Below, in pieces: positions 22,570 to 33,360 of a stretch of DNA of 64,000 nucleotides. The translations under genes were made by a program, and so were the position numbers. Source of the DNA: Larix kaempferi (Eukaryota > Streptophyta > Pinopsida > Pinales > Pinaceae); assembly GCA_027924585.1 (NCBI GenBank), contig BSBM01000386.1, forward strand, positions 1,474,001 through 1,538,000, read 5' to 3'. The notes beneath the pieces were generated by a model. The model was not told the DNA's origin, ran no database searches, and worked only from the letters and a program-made list of their open reading frames with translations. The number at the start of each line of letters is the position of its first letter. Position 1 is the stretch's first letter.

Positions 22570-22920
22570 GCTTGATATGATCAGTTGGATCATTTTATGT
22601 ATGTATGTACGCAACATGTTGGATGCTAGATATGATCAGTTGGATCATTTTTATGTATGTATGTACGCATCATGTTGGATGCTGGATATGATCAGTTGGA
22701 TCATTTTATGTATGTATGTACGCATCATGTTGGATGCTGGATATGATCAATTGGATAATTTTTATGTATGTATGTACGCATCATGTTGGATGTTGGATAT
22801 GATCAGTTGGATCATGTGTATGTATTTTTGTATATGCATCATGTTGGATGCGTGGACCATGTATCTGTATATGTATCAGGTGGATACATTGTATGATCAG
22901 GTAGATCATGTATGGTGATA
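22570..22920. repeat. 55/56-bp tandem array in the 3' region of E
   Basis: Five units starting at about 22579, 22634, 22690, 22745 and 22801 (spacing 55, 56, 55, 56), each with GATCAGTTGGATCATTTT, TATGTATGTATGTACGCA and CATGTTGGATGCTGG, then decaying GATCAGGTAGATCATG copies. The plus-strand ORF 22568-22918 is only the repeat translated. Confidence 0.9.
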
Positions 22921-23039
22921 TGTATCATGTATTTGTATTTGTATCAGGTGGATACATTGTATGATCAGGAGGATCATGTATGATGATATGTATCAGATAG
23001 ATACTTGGTGTGCATCAGGTAGATGCATTTGATGATCAG

Positions 23040-23250
23040 GTGGATCATGTATGATGACATGCAGCAGGATGTTGCAGTGATGATCAGGATGATCATGGAT
23101 GATGAGCTTCAGGATGTTGCTCCAGATGACATGCAGCAGGATGTTGCATTGATGATCAGGATGATCATGGATGAGGAGCTTCAGGATGTTGCTCCAGATG
23201 ACATGCAGCAGGACGTTGCAGTGATTATGATAAGGACGATCATGAGTACA
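23040..23250. repeat. 71/72-bp tandem array in the 3' region of E
   Basis: About 2.7 units, with CATGCAGCAGGATGTTGC starting at 23059, 23130 and 23202. Because the spacing is about 72, the plus strand stays open (23023-23259), but the product is pure repeat without a known domain. Confidence 0.85.
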
Positions 23251-23319
23251 TCAGGATGATGTATGGTGAGTATCAGGTTGATACTTTGTGGCCGTGGATC
23301 AGGTTGTGCAGATGAGCAT

Positions 23320-23835
23320 GTCTGGGAGATCCTATAGGTCGGAGTTGTGTACCCGTAACAGCCTGGGATGCTCTTTCGAGACATTGCTCTGGGAGGACAT
23401 GTAATTTGTGCCCTGGGAGATCTCAGGTCGGAGTTGTGTACCCGTAACATCCTGAGATGCTCTTGCGAGGTTTTGTCCTATGGCATGTAATTTGGGCCCT
23501 GGGAGATTTCAGGTCGGAGTTGTGTACCCGTAACATCCTGAGATGCTCTTGCGAGGTTTTTCCATGACCACATGTAATTTGTGCCCTGGGAGATTTCAGG
23601 TCGGAGTTGTGTACCCGTAACATCCTGAGATGCTCTTGCTAGGTTTTGTGGTGGACCACATGTAATTTGTGCCCTGGGAGATTTCAGGTCGGAGTTGTGT
23701 ACCCGTAACATCCTGAGATGCTCTTTCGAGGTTTTGTGGTGGGGTCACATGTAATAGCGCCCTGGGAGATCCTACAGGTTGGAGTTGTGTACCCGTAATA
23801 TCCTGGGATGCTCTTTCGAGGTTTTGTGACGCACG
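23320..23835. repeat. 86-90-bp tandem array in the 3' region of E
   Basis: Six units marked by GGAGTTGTGTACCCGTAACA at about 23341, 23430, 23516, 23603, 23691 and 23781. Each unit also has CCTGGGAGAT and GAGATGCTCTTGCGAGG. The minus-strand ORFs over this stretch are translations of the repeats. Confidence 0.9.
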
Positions 23836-24069
23836 TAATAAGTCCTGAGGATTCCACAGTATGGCCAGTGATGATGAAGACCTACAGGTGGTGGGCCTAC
23901 ATCCAGTATGAAAAAGGACTGGCTCTGTAGAACTTCCTATGACGAGTAGAGACAGAGATTGGTTGAGATAGTAGCAGCAATGACGATGATGATGACGATG
24001 CATCGATGATGATGATCCAGAGAAGAAGACTTGTCTAGCAGATCTGTGTCGAGAAATACCTTCCTAGTT

Positions 24070-24078
24070 AAGAGGGAG
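24070..24078 (+). other. Polypurine tract of E
   Basis: AAGAGGGAG directly before the TG of the 3' LTR; primer for plus-strand synthesis. Confidence 0.85.
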
Positions 24079-24686
24079 TGTTGATGTATATGTAACTTCG
24101 GAATGTATTTCATCAGTGTATTATATATATATTCATTGTACCCTTATAAGAGATGTGTTATTCCTCTATAAGGAAGTGTCATCATGTGGATTGACAAGTG
24201 TCGCAAGTGTGTGTACTTGCCGATGGGTTATTAGACCACCTTATGGGGTCGGCCCTATTTAATATATAATATAATGTGGATGTACTCAAGTAGACAAGTC
24301 GGCCCCAGTAGATCACTGGGCAAAAAGGTGAGTATAAATAGAGATAGGAGATCTCTATTTTACTCACTCGGAAAAGTATCTATCTCTCTCTCTGAAAAGT
24401 GGCGCACTAGTGAGGAGGAGGAGGATCATCTGCTAGGAGACTATCTCTGTATTATTTGGTTGTATTTTGGTTGAGCCATTGCTCTCTCTATCTCTGAGGA
24501 AGTTGTGGGGTTTTTCACCTTAGGGTTTTCCCCACGGAAACTCTGTGTCTCTTGTCTCTATGCTTTTGATTCTTGTGATGCTTGTGTTGCTTGTCATATT
24601 ATGATTGTCATGCATTGATATACTGTAGATGTTGTTCTCTCAGCAAAGATCCTATATTATTGTGATTTAATACTGAAAATTTAACA
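24079..24686 (+). repeat. 3' LTR of E
   Basis: 608 bp, same length as the 5' LTR and differing by about six substitutions (for example GTCGTC/GTCATC near the start and GAGATGGAGG/GAGGAGGAGG further in). Confidence 0.95.
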
Positions 24687-24691
24687 TTAGA

Positions 24692-25400
24692 CTTACCTCT
24701 ATTCCAATCTAGCACTGATGACATTGTTATCTTTGCACATCATCTAACAGATACTTCATGCATTCTACTCTGCCAGTTCTCCAGTCCTGCGTCTGACTCT
24801 GATACGCAAGAGTTGTCACATATCCAACTCAATCTTCCATCTTCTATAGGATTAATATAATTTGCTTGATTAACTGTCATCTTGTATATATTATCAAGTT
24901 CTTGAGCTATGCATTCTTCTCTTATTGGCTCAACATACCTTGTTCCTTGTGAAGGATCCAGGGTGCAATAACCCTGATATCTTATCCTTTAAATATCATT
25001 TGTTTTTTCTTTAGGTTAATAATTGCAAGGTTATCAATTTTCCATTCAATCCCTAATAATGCAGGATAAGGATTACCATCTTCTATGATCTCAATAAACT
25101 CAAAGTCTTCTTTACTTCGCACTCCATCAATGTTAACAGGAACACTCGACAATCTCCCAAAAGGTATAACCTTCTACTCGTTAGCTAATCTCAACTGTAT
25201 AGAAGACCAAGATAACTTTGGTTTCCCCATCTGCTCCCATGTTTGTTTTGTTAGCACGTTCACCTCTGAGCCCAAATAAAGAATGACCTGGTTCATTTCA
25301 AAATCTCCAATATGCACGCTTAACCTAATTTATCTTCCAGTTCTTTATGGTTCTTAATGTGATGGACTGCTCTATGTGTGGTGTTCATTGTACTACGATG
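24692..25400 (-). pseudogene. Protease region of B, right of E
   Basis: Continues the coding remnant of 16365-17245 across E. The protease reads QVILYLGSEVNVLTKQTWE, with Tyr where the lineage has the catalytic Asp (DLG), and ends with NPYPALLGIEW (about 25290-25012). A TAG interrupts after RLANE. Left of this, EPIREECIAQELDNIY and a following segment lead to the E insertion site. Confidence 0.7.
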
Positions 25401-25439
25401 TTCATAATATCCCATCATGTTCTGTAATTATCCTAGGCG

Positions 25440-28008
25440 TGTTCATGCCTTATCAGTTTTATGCAACTCTGTAGAAACTGTGTTATAACTTGTCTATTAT
25501 GGTGAAGCTCGCAACCCATCATACAAGGATGGCATACTTGGTACATGTGTATGTTCACTTCGCAAAGGGATCCTTGTGGTTGAAGCTTTTGAGTCCTAAA
25601 ATCCTTTTCTTGCTTCAATGAATACTTCTTTTTCTCTATTAGGGTTGAATACATGTATCTTTCCAACTGCTTTTATTACCCAAGCCCCATCAGTAGGATT
25701 TGGTCCATTTATATGATTATCAAAATTCAGAGATTCATTTGTTCTATCATCTCCGGTCAAAGCTCCACTTCGCGTCACAACATGGATGTTGCGATTTTCG
25801 TTTCTTTTCTTAGCTGCGATCATCTAAATATTCTTGTTTTGTCCTTCTGTTTTTTTTTCTTTCATTTTTCCTAGCAAAATGGGACATGATTCAATGATAT
25901 GGTCGTAGGATTTACAATACTTAGAAGTAGTGCAAGGGTTCTGACAGTCTCTTTCCAAATGTCTACGTTGAGCACAGTTATAATATACAATCTTAACTCT
26001 TCCTCTTCCTTGTCCAGTCTTTCGTCCTCTTCCTCTAAATCCACCACATCCTCTATATGTGCCTTGATCATACTACGCATTCTCATTATTTCTCTATGTT
26101 TCTCCTTGGACTCTGTAGACATCATGCTTTCTTTCTATCATAAGGTCATATGCTCTACAGTTGGTGTCATCATGGCCAATTGACTTACAAAATCTGTAGT
26201 ATAGGTTCTTTGGTGTCTGTACATACTTTTGAAGTAGGTAATAGTCCTCTGGTCGATGTCCTATGCATCAACAAATTTCACACCATGGTCCTTGAGGTTG
26301 ATTTAATTGATTTTGTGCCCCACTAGCAAGGTAATCTCTGAATACATGACAATGTTCCTTGGAATGTCCTTCTCCTTTACATTTAGTACGCCAAACCTCT
26401 TCTCTTACTTCTTTTCCTTTATGTATATCCTATAGTTGTAATGTCAGGTTTTCTAACTATGTTTGTATATGTACCATTCTTGCGTTGGTTTATCCTATGG
26501 GAAAAGCTTCTAGCTTCATTGCAATTTCCAATGCTTATGTTTGCGAAGCAACATTTTGTTGCATCATTGGTAATATAATGTGGGGAAACAACGCAGTTAT
26601 AAACCATTCTTGGTGTTGTTTTGGTGCAATGTCAAAGCTAACTTGATCCAACAAGGCTTTGATCAAATTCCCACACAGTCTCATTAGGTTTCTGTTTGAT
26701 CTCTTTTAGCTCTGTAATGCATTGAGATTTTGATTTAGTCTTCTTAAATTCTCTAATCAGTGCAGTTCTGATATCAGCTAGTGTTCTGTTATGTCCAACA
26801 AAATATTTCATGAACCATGTTAAAGCTCTGTCTCTGAATGTGGTGACTAGTTGAGCTTGCGTTATAGCATCGTCTTGTACTTGTTTAACATTCCATACCA
26901 CATCACAGAAAAACCAATGTTGCTCTGGATCTTCTAGACCAGTTCCTTAAAAAACATGTAGCTTTATATCATCTTCCATTCCTCTTCTAGGAGGTGTAGG
27001 GTTCTGAAATACTACAGTACTTCCTGCGGAGTGAAATGATGGAGGTACACCACCACTCGGTTGATTCTTTGTGCTCATTCCTACAGAATTGATGCTACTA
27101 GTGTTTTGCAAACTAGTACTATTTATTTCAACATCTATAGGCTTCTGCGGAGTAATAGGCTGATAGCCGATATGTCTAGGTTCTGTCTCACTATCAGACT
27201 CAACTTGAGATGAATTTCTATCACTTTCTAACTCAATTTCTAGGAATGTGTGAGGTTCAACTTCACGAGACCTCTTTCTAGTGCTACGTTTATATATTTT
27301 TCCACTATGCAAGATTCTAATATCTTTGTTTGTGTCACTATCTATTTTTTTTAACATTACAGACTCAAACCCTAGGAATCTGACTGCATTCTTAAGACAC
27401 ATTTTTCAGCTAATAGCATTTAATGCATAAACTCAGGTTTTTCAAGTGCTTACCTCTAAATCCCTTGAAAACATACCTTTCGGCGGCGCTGTAATACTTC
27501 AAAGTGTCCACATCAAACTCTGTAATATAGACTTCCAACAAGTTATCCAACCAAAAGTCTACTGCTCTTGAAATCTGGTTATTAATTCCTTTAAGCCTCT
27601 GAATCAATTTTGGATTCCAAACTGTAGGTTCTTCACCTTGAAAACAGTTTTTTCTTTCTGCTAACCTTGATATCCACTCAAATAACTCGTTAGCAAAGGA
27701 TGCGAAGAAAACTTCATGAAACTCAGTAAATATATGTCTCTGTAGCCATTGTTTTGTAGTAAGCCAAGCATGTTTGTTTTCTTTCTTTGCAAAATTATGT
27801 TTTGTTTGACTCACCCAATTATGTATTTCATTCTTCTCTGGATTCCACATAAACATAACACATCACCGATATAACAATCCAAATTTGGCAATGAAACTAT
27901 TTGTTGGTCTTCCTGGGATGACCTGGGTTCGACGAAGTTCTTCCAGCAACAAAAATCCCCTTTCACTGGACCTTTCAACATCAACATGTAACCAGGCTGA
28001 AGTCTCAC
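25440..28008 (-). pseudogene. gag: gag of element B, broken
   Basis: The N-terminal coding remnant starts in or next to the LTR (about 28008) with QEDQQIVSLPNLDCYIGD and continues through KENKHAWLTTKQWLQRHIF, FWLDNLLEVYITEFDVDTL and LKYYSAAERYVFKGFRG, broken by frameshifts. A linker (27402-26947) is Ser/Thr/Glu-rich. The Ty3 gag core follows (ALTWFMKYFV, ALIREFKK, KPNETVWEFDQ). Further on, two knuckle-like Cys/His patches appear near 26320-26150 (WCEIC, stop, CIGHRPEDY; RFCKSIGHDDTNCRAY). Particle-forming precursor by family; non-functional here. Confidence 0.7.
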
Positions 28009-29062
28009 CCAAAGAGAAGATGGGGAGTTACAGAATTAGGTTTCTGTAACCATGGCGATGTGCAAATGTGGTTAACGACATCGCAAACGTCTCTTACTTA
28101 ACATCTATTAACCGAATAAAATAAACATAGGACTCTGCACTTCACAGTTACCAACATTCTACAGACTACACTGAATCACTGTTGTCTTTACCAGTTAACT
28201 ACTCATTCATCATACTTAGTGTTACTTCACAACATTCATGCTCTTGTATTCCATTTACTTAACATATGATTACCATTCACATACATATGAAATAAAATAC
28301 ATAAACACATCATAACATGGATAGAAAACATGTCATAAAATCGTACACATAACACATGTATTTACGTGGTTCACCCCTAGGCGGGAGCTATGTCCACAGG
28401 AACTATTCTTATATTACTTGGAAGGGTAACAGTTCCAGTCTACGCACTCATCTACAGACTCTTATCTTAAACCAGATCTCTATGCACTCAGCTGTAGATT
28501 CTGGTATCTCTCAATTTAGATCTATAGTCAACCCCAAAACCAAAAACGACACTCCAATGTCGGAACAAAAGACCAGCCAACCAACCCTTCCTTATACAAA
28601 AGTACCCTTATATATAGATGTGCCCGAAGATCACATATTACAATAACTATGGTCCAACCCCCATAGTACCCAAAACTCAAAAACCCCACATGGTTCTCTT
28701 GTAGACCAGGCTAAGATTTAACTTCATTGTCCCTTCGACGCCGATTCTTTTGACTCTGACGCTTCTTCTGACAGCGCAGTTCTGACTTTTGTAGTGGTGT
28801 GTCCTTCACACCATTATGCTTCTTACTTCCTGCTCATGTAGCAGTTAGGTCACCGCTCGGTCTTTAACTGCGTCAACCACCTCTAGATATCCTTAGTACC
28901 TTGTCTTTACTAAGGAAACATGTCCTTTCTTCTTGATTACACTTCGCTCCATACCCTCGGCCCGGGATTTGCGGAGTCACTTTTCTCCCAAAAATGGTCA
29001 ATGTCAGGCCTCGCCTAACTGTACTTTCCTTCATTAATTCCTTTATTACTAGAATAGATTCA
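27902..29062 (-). repeat. 5' LTR of element B
   Basis: Plus strand starts TGTTGGTCTTCC, matching 29076 onward, and runs about 1,160 bp. The right end diverges from the other copies over ~15 bp (ACTAGAATAGATTCA instead of the TTGGG...CCCAACA hairpin). A TATA-like TATATATAAG (minus) lies near 28611-28620. Confidence 0.75.
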
Positions 29063-29070
29063 GGGCATTG

Positions 29071-29075
29071 CATAT
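29071..29075. repeat. Left target-site duplication of B' (CATAT)
   Basis: CATAT here precedes the LTR start TGTTGG and is repeated at 48286-48290 after the other LTR end CCCAACA. Confidence 0.75.
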
Positions 29076-29300
29076 TGTTGGTCTACTTGGGATGAGTCGG
29101 GTTTGGCGAAGTTCTTGCAGCAACAAAAAATCCCCTTTCACTGGCCCTTTCAACATCAACCTGTAACCAGGATGAAGTCTCACCCAAAGTGAAGATGGGG
29201 GGTTACAGAATCAGGTTTTTGCAACCGTGGCGATGTGCATATGTGGTTAACGACCTTGCAAACGTCTCTTACTTAACATCTATTAACCGAATAGAATAAA
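29076..29300 (-). repeat. 3' LTR of B', left piece
   Basis: Matches 27902 onward. It stops at ATAAA 29296-29300, the target duplication of C, and resumes at 46342. Confidence 0.85.
29296..29300. repeat. Left target-site duplication of C (ATAAA)
   Basis: ATAAA repeated at 46342-46346. Joining the flanks over one copy gives the order seen uninterrupted in B's LTR at about 28111-28140. Confidence 0.9.
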
Positions 29301-30831
29301 TGTTGGGCACTCTATATGTCAGTTAATTAAAGCTAACACACAGAATGATCAATATAAATTGTCAAACCCAGGAAGGTCTTTTATTTCAAAGGTAATGAGC
29401 ACAATCTATGCATAAACAAATTAAGCAGTTGATTAATGATTGTAAATAATGATCCTACCTAGATGCTCAGCCAACTCATTCCCTAAGCAACTAATCTAAT
29501 TCACACATCTACAAATCCCAATTGAAACAATCCTTCTTACATAATCAATCCAGAAAGTTAATGATCTAATAATGAAATTAAATGAAATTACTTTTGAAAG
29601 AAGTTAAATCCTTATGATCATCAAACTACAGCATTCAACCTTTACCAAAATGATCTATCCAGTGACTACTATAACTCCAACATTATCTGTCTAATCTATG
29701 TATGCAATTAAAGATACAACAGCAACCAGAATTGAAATACAAGCTTGAACTCTACTGATGATTACTGGAAGTCCTAGAAAGCATAAATAACTACCAATTG
29801 ATTGGGATCGAGCTTGGCTATTACAGCTGATTAAAACACACATGCAATTAATTGAATTGTTCTACACAGTCGACTGTCACACCACTCTGTTATAGCTATT
29901 CAAGATGCAATTGTAAACTACCAGCGAGGAAGCTAATCTCTGTTACAACTATCATCAATGTCTACAACTTTCCACACCACACAACAGAAATGAAGTTAAA
30001 CTATTCTCTGTTACAACTATCAGCAATGTTTGCAACTTTCCACACCACACAACAGAAATGAAATTAAACTATTCTACCTACTTAAATCGGCTATCTCTGT
30101 GAGAAGGCGGGCCCTAGCCTTCTAACAGAGATGCTGAGAGTCACAGCTAATTAAAACTTAGAAGTGAAGAATGCTGCTCTCATATTATTAATGGAAGATC
30201 ATGAGCTTCAATGCTCTGTTACAGCTTACACCAGTAATGATTGTCCAACCCCAGGCTACGAGAGCCTTCTGGGATTTATACAAAAAGAAAGACAGTTTTA
30301 GATCCACAAAAATAGCGTAGCAATGAAGATCTATGATCTTTATGCTGCGCAGTTACAGCTAACTAATACAGCGTGTTGAATAGTGTTGTTAATACTGAAG
30401 GATGTTGCTGTCTTGATGGCAATTGGATCAACAGACTTGACAACTGGAATGCCACCTGTCTGTTGCAGCTAACCTCTTTTTCAATGACATCTGTTACAGT
30501 GGAAATCTGTTACAGCTCACGTGGAGAATGCGCTGTCCCTTAGAGTATGAGGAGCTGACGTTGAAGAGTCACAGCTGGCACTACTGGCTGATACACCTGC
30601 GCTTTTAGACCTTGGCTAAATAAAGCCATATAAATTAGTATAAACCAAGGACTAAAATCGATAATCTTTAACAGTCTTAGAATAAAAACAAATAAAGTAA
30701 TAACAAATTATACCTGTCAAGGTTATAGATTGATCTGGAAAGACATGGATATAGCTCATGAAAATAGGATGGAATTAGGGCAAAAAGGTGTAAGAGAGGT
30801 AGCCAAAAAAGGGCATTTCCTGGACCCAACA
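29301..30831 (-). repeat. 3' LTR of C
   Basis: TGTTGGGCACTC...GGACCCAACA, homologous to 44810-46341 with scattered differences, so noticeably older than E's LTR pair. A TATA-like TATAAATCC (minus) lies near 30270-30280. Confidence 0.92.
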
Positions 30832-30843
30832 TCTCCCCCCAAC
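30832..30843 (-). other. Polypurine tract of C (LTR-adjacent copy)
   Basis: Minus strand GTTGGGGGGAGA directly before TGTTGGGTCC of the LTR. A second copy lies at 31574-31585 because of the 742-bp duplication. Confidence 0.85.
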
Positions 30844-31573
30844 TATCCAATTGCATGTCCTCATGCAACAACCTCCTTTAGTCTGAATCTGAATCTAAGT
30901 GAAATCTGTGGAGATTGGTGATGTTATAAGCAAATTCTGGTGCCTCCCCTCGAGGAACAAACCCATAGCAGTATACCCAATGCTCCCACCAACTCTCTTC
31001 TTCTTCTAATGTTAGAGCATAATTGGTTCTGTAAGAATTGCTTATAGGCAACCAAATGAGGGGGAACTTAAATCTTAAACCAATCCACCAATGTCCACAC
31101 CTCTACATGCATTGCACATATCTAGGCACCCTAGTGAAGGCTTGCCTGAAATTTTCAAAGCCATATGGATCCATTTCCTTCAGAGATGAGGATGAGTATA
31201 GCCATCTGTATTCACTGCCTTCCAGGGCATCCTGCTGCATATTAAAAATCATTACAGCTCACATGGAGAATGTGCTATCCCTTAGAGTATGAGGAGCTGA
31301 CGTTGAAGAGTCACAGCTGGCACTACTGGCTGATACACCTGCGCTTTTAGACCTTGGCTAAATAAAGCCACATAAATTAGTATAAACCAAGGACTAAGAT
31401 CCATAATCTTTAACAGTCTTAGAATAAAAACAAATAAAGTAATAACAAATTATACCTATCAAGGTTATAGATTGATCTGGAAAGACATGGATATAGCTCA
31501 TGAAAATAGGATGGAATTAGGGCAAAAAGGTGTAATAGAGGTAGCCAAAAAGGGGCATTTCCTCGACCCAACA

Positions 31574-31585
31574 TCTCCCCCCAAC
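31574..31585 (-). other. Second polypurine tract of C
   Basis: Same minus-strand GTTGGGGGGAGA followed by a 321-bp LTR fragment instead of a full LTR; product of the tandem duplication. Confidence 0.8.
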
Positions 31586-32854
31586 TATCCAATTGCATGT
31601 CCTCATGCAACAACCTCCTTTAGTCTGAATCTGAATCTGAGTGAAATCTATGGAGATTGGTGATGTTATAAGCAAATTCTGGTGCCTCCCCTCGAGGAAC
31701 AAACCCATAGCAGTATACCCAATGCTCCCACCAACGCTCTTCTTCTTCTAATGTTAGAGCATAATTGGTTCTATAAGAATTGCTTATAGGCAACCAAATG
31801 AGGGGGAACTTAAATCTTAAACCAATCCACCAATGTCCACACCTCTACATGCATTGCACATATCTAGGCACCCTAGTGAAGGCTTGCCTGAAATTTTCGA
31901 AGCCATATGGATCCATTTCCTTCAGAGATGAGGATGAGTATAGCCATCTGTATTCACTGCCTTCCAGGGCATCCTGCTGCATATTAAGAATCATTAGGAA
32001 GCATGTAGTAAGGAGTTTATCTCGCAGGCTCTCAAAATATTGAGCAATTGAAGTAACCCTGAGGGATTTAGCATGATAGGCCATGAATGCTGGTGGATTC
32101 TGAGGTTCCTCCCTAATCCAAAGAGTAGAATTCTCCTCATTCTTGAGGATGGTTTGGAAGGCATCCTTCCATCTTACATGGTTAATGACAAAGGAGGCAA
32201 ATTCCCTCAGCTGAACATCCCCAAGAACAAGTAAAGGGTCAGATGTAGTGGAAATATAGAAATCCATATCATGCAAATATAACTCACGTAACAAATGTTG
32301 ATCCTCAAAGTCACTCTTCAGAAAAGTCTCCAGAAATTGATCAGCTGTTGCCAACTCAAATGATCTTCCATCTTTGAGAGCCTTCAATTTAAATAAGGTT
32401 GTCTGCTCATAGAGGAAGACAAGATAAGAGGGGGATGGAGCTCTGCAACTCATCAATTCTATAGAAAGATTGTACATTTGATTTTTGTCCTGTTGTAGGG
32501 ACTCAAGCTTATTCAAACCTTCCAATTTTTCTTGGAGTTTTTCCCACCAAAGCTTTTGGAAGAATAGCTCCTCATCCCATTTTTCTCTTAGTCCCTTAAT
32601 GACATTCCTATGCCCCTGGAGAGAGATCATACCTTCTTTGAACGGTTCCATCCATTTGAGGCATTTATCCAGTTCAAGGTTTAACCAGAGAATTTTCTTC
32701 TCTAGTCGTTGAATTTTCCTGTCTTCTACCTCCTTTTCATCATCAAAATCTAGATGAATGACTTCCTTGTCTTGCCTCAGCACTGTGATAGCTTCATCTT
32801 CTATCGGGATTGCAATGGCCTATGCATGTGGTGCAGTATCAGCCATAGGTTTCA

Positions 32855-33150
32855 AGGATGCTGGTTCTTGTGTAATAGAATTCTTCATATCCATGTCCAT
32901 CTCAGCTTCCTCAGTCAGTTTTACAGTCTCAGTTAGTATTTTTAGGGTTGCTGGTTCTTGTGTAACAGCACCCAAGTCTTTCATTTCAATCTCAGCCATC
33001 TCAGTTTGTGTTGCCACTGTAGCAAATGATTTTGGAAACACTGGTTCTTGTGTAGCAGTGTTTCCCTCCTGATTCTCCACATCAAATGTTGCTATCTGAG
33101 TTGCAGATTTAAACATTCTCAAGGGTACTGGTTCTTGTGTAACAGTCCCT
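32855..33150 (-). repeat. Four in-frame ~30-residue TQEP repeats
   Basis: On the plus strand CTGGTTCTTGTGTAA-type sequence starts at 32861, 32951, 33041 and 33128 (spacing 90, 90, 87, all multiples of three). Minus-strand translations begin ITQEPASLK, VTQEPATLK, ATQEPVFPK and VTQEPVPLR. Spacing kept in frame suggests selection on the protein at the time of spread. Confidence 0.85.
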
Positions 33151-33360
33151 TGTTCCTCTATTTCTTTAAACTGCTGAGATTGTTTCTGATTTTTATCAGA
33201 TCTTTCTGACTGGTAAGACTGGTCCTGAAGGAGCTTAGTATCCCCTGATGGCTAGGACTATACCATTTCATCCTTTAAATTCAAATCAGGTATTTCTTCC
33301 ATTCTTGGCTCATTCTCCTCTATCAATTCGATCCCTGGAATTCCTTCTTCCTCCTCCTTT

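Larger units (their letters stand above)
17246..24686 (+). mobile_element. Element E: apparently intact Ty1/copia retrotransposon
   Basis: 7,441 bp with two 608-bp LTRs, primer site, one uninterrupted gag-pol frame (18428-22462), an unusual 1.6-kb repeat-rich 3' region, a polypurine tract and a perfect 5-bp target duplication (TTAGA). By eye the LTRs differ at 6 of 608 positions (about 99 percent identity). Protease, integrase, RT and RNase H appear in the copia order PR-IN-RT-RH. It sits in the protease-RT connector of B. All parts needed for movement seem present, so it is the best candidate for an active or recently active element here. Confidence 0.95.
9545..29062 (-). mobile_element. Element B: Tat/Athila-like Ty3/gypsy, nested by E and a MITE
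   Basis: Minus-strand order, right to left: 5' LTR (27902-29062), gag (to about 25440), protease (about 25012-25290), RT, RNase H, integrase (to 13580), extra ORF (12927-10033), 3' LTR (10020-9545, cut by A). The RT wording (HDPFPTPFTDEVLD, FSGYHQIRI) is that of Tat/Athila elements. Without element E (7.4 kb) and the MITE, the internal region is about 10 kb. Every domain carries frameshifts or stops, including a stop in place of the Tyr before the RT FDD. The 5' LTR begins TGAATC on the minus strand, diverging from the TGTTGGG of the other copies over about 15 bp. Confidence 0.85.
30511..31994 (-). repeat. 742-bp tandem duplication over the 3' LTR junction of C
   Basis: Unit 1 is 30511-31252 and unit 2 31253-31994, constant offset 742. 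Each unit holds ~321 bp of LTR, the polypurine tract and ~420 bp of the end of the extra ORF. The junction is at AATCATTA. Matching minus-strand ORFs at 30677 and 31419 and plus-strand ORFs at 30730 and 31472 are shadows of the two copies. Confidence 0.93.

Noticed and set aside
23023-23259. Plus-strand ORF with 24-residue repeats (DDMQQDVA...) in the 3' region of E
   Set aside because: Open only because the repeat period is near 72; no start context, no domain, neighbours with other periods are not in frame.
23320-23835. Regular repeats with spacer-like parts, superficially like a CRISPR array
   Set aside because: Repeat unit is 86-90 bp with no unique spacers, inside a plant retrotransposon; this is a minisatellite.
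29063-29075. B and B' as one element with tandem LTRs
   Set aside because: B' has its own CATAT duplication on both sides and its own internal remnant, so it is a separate insertion.
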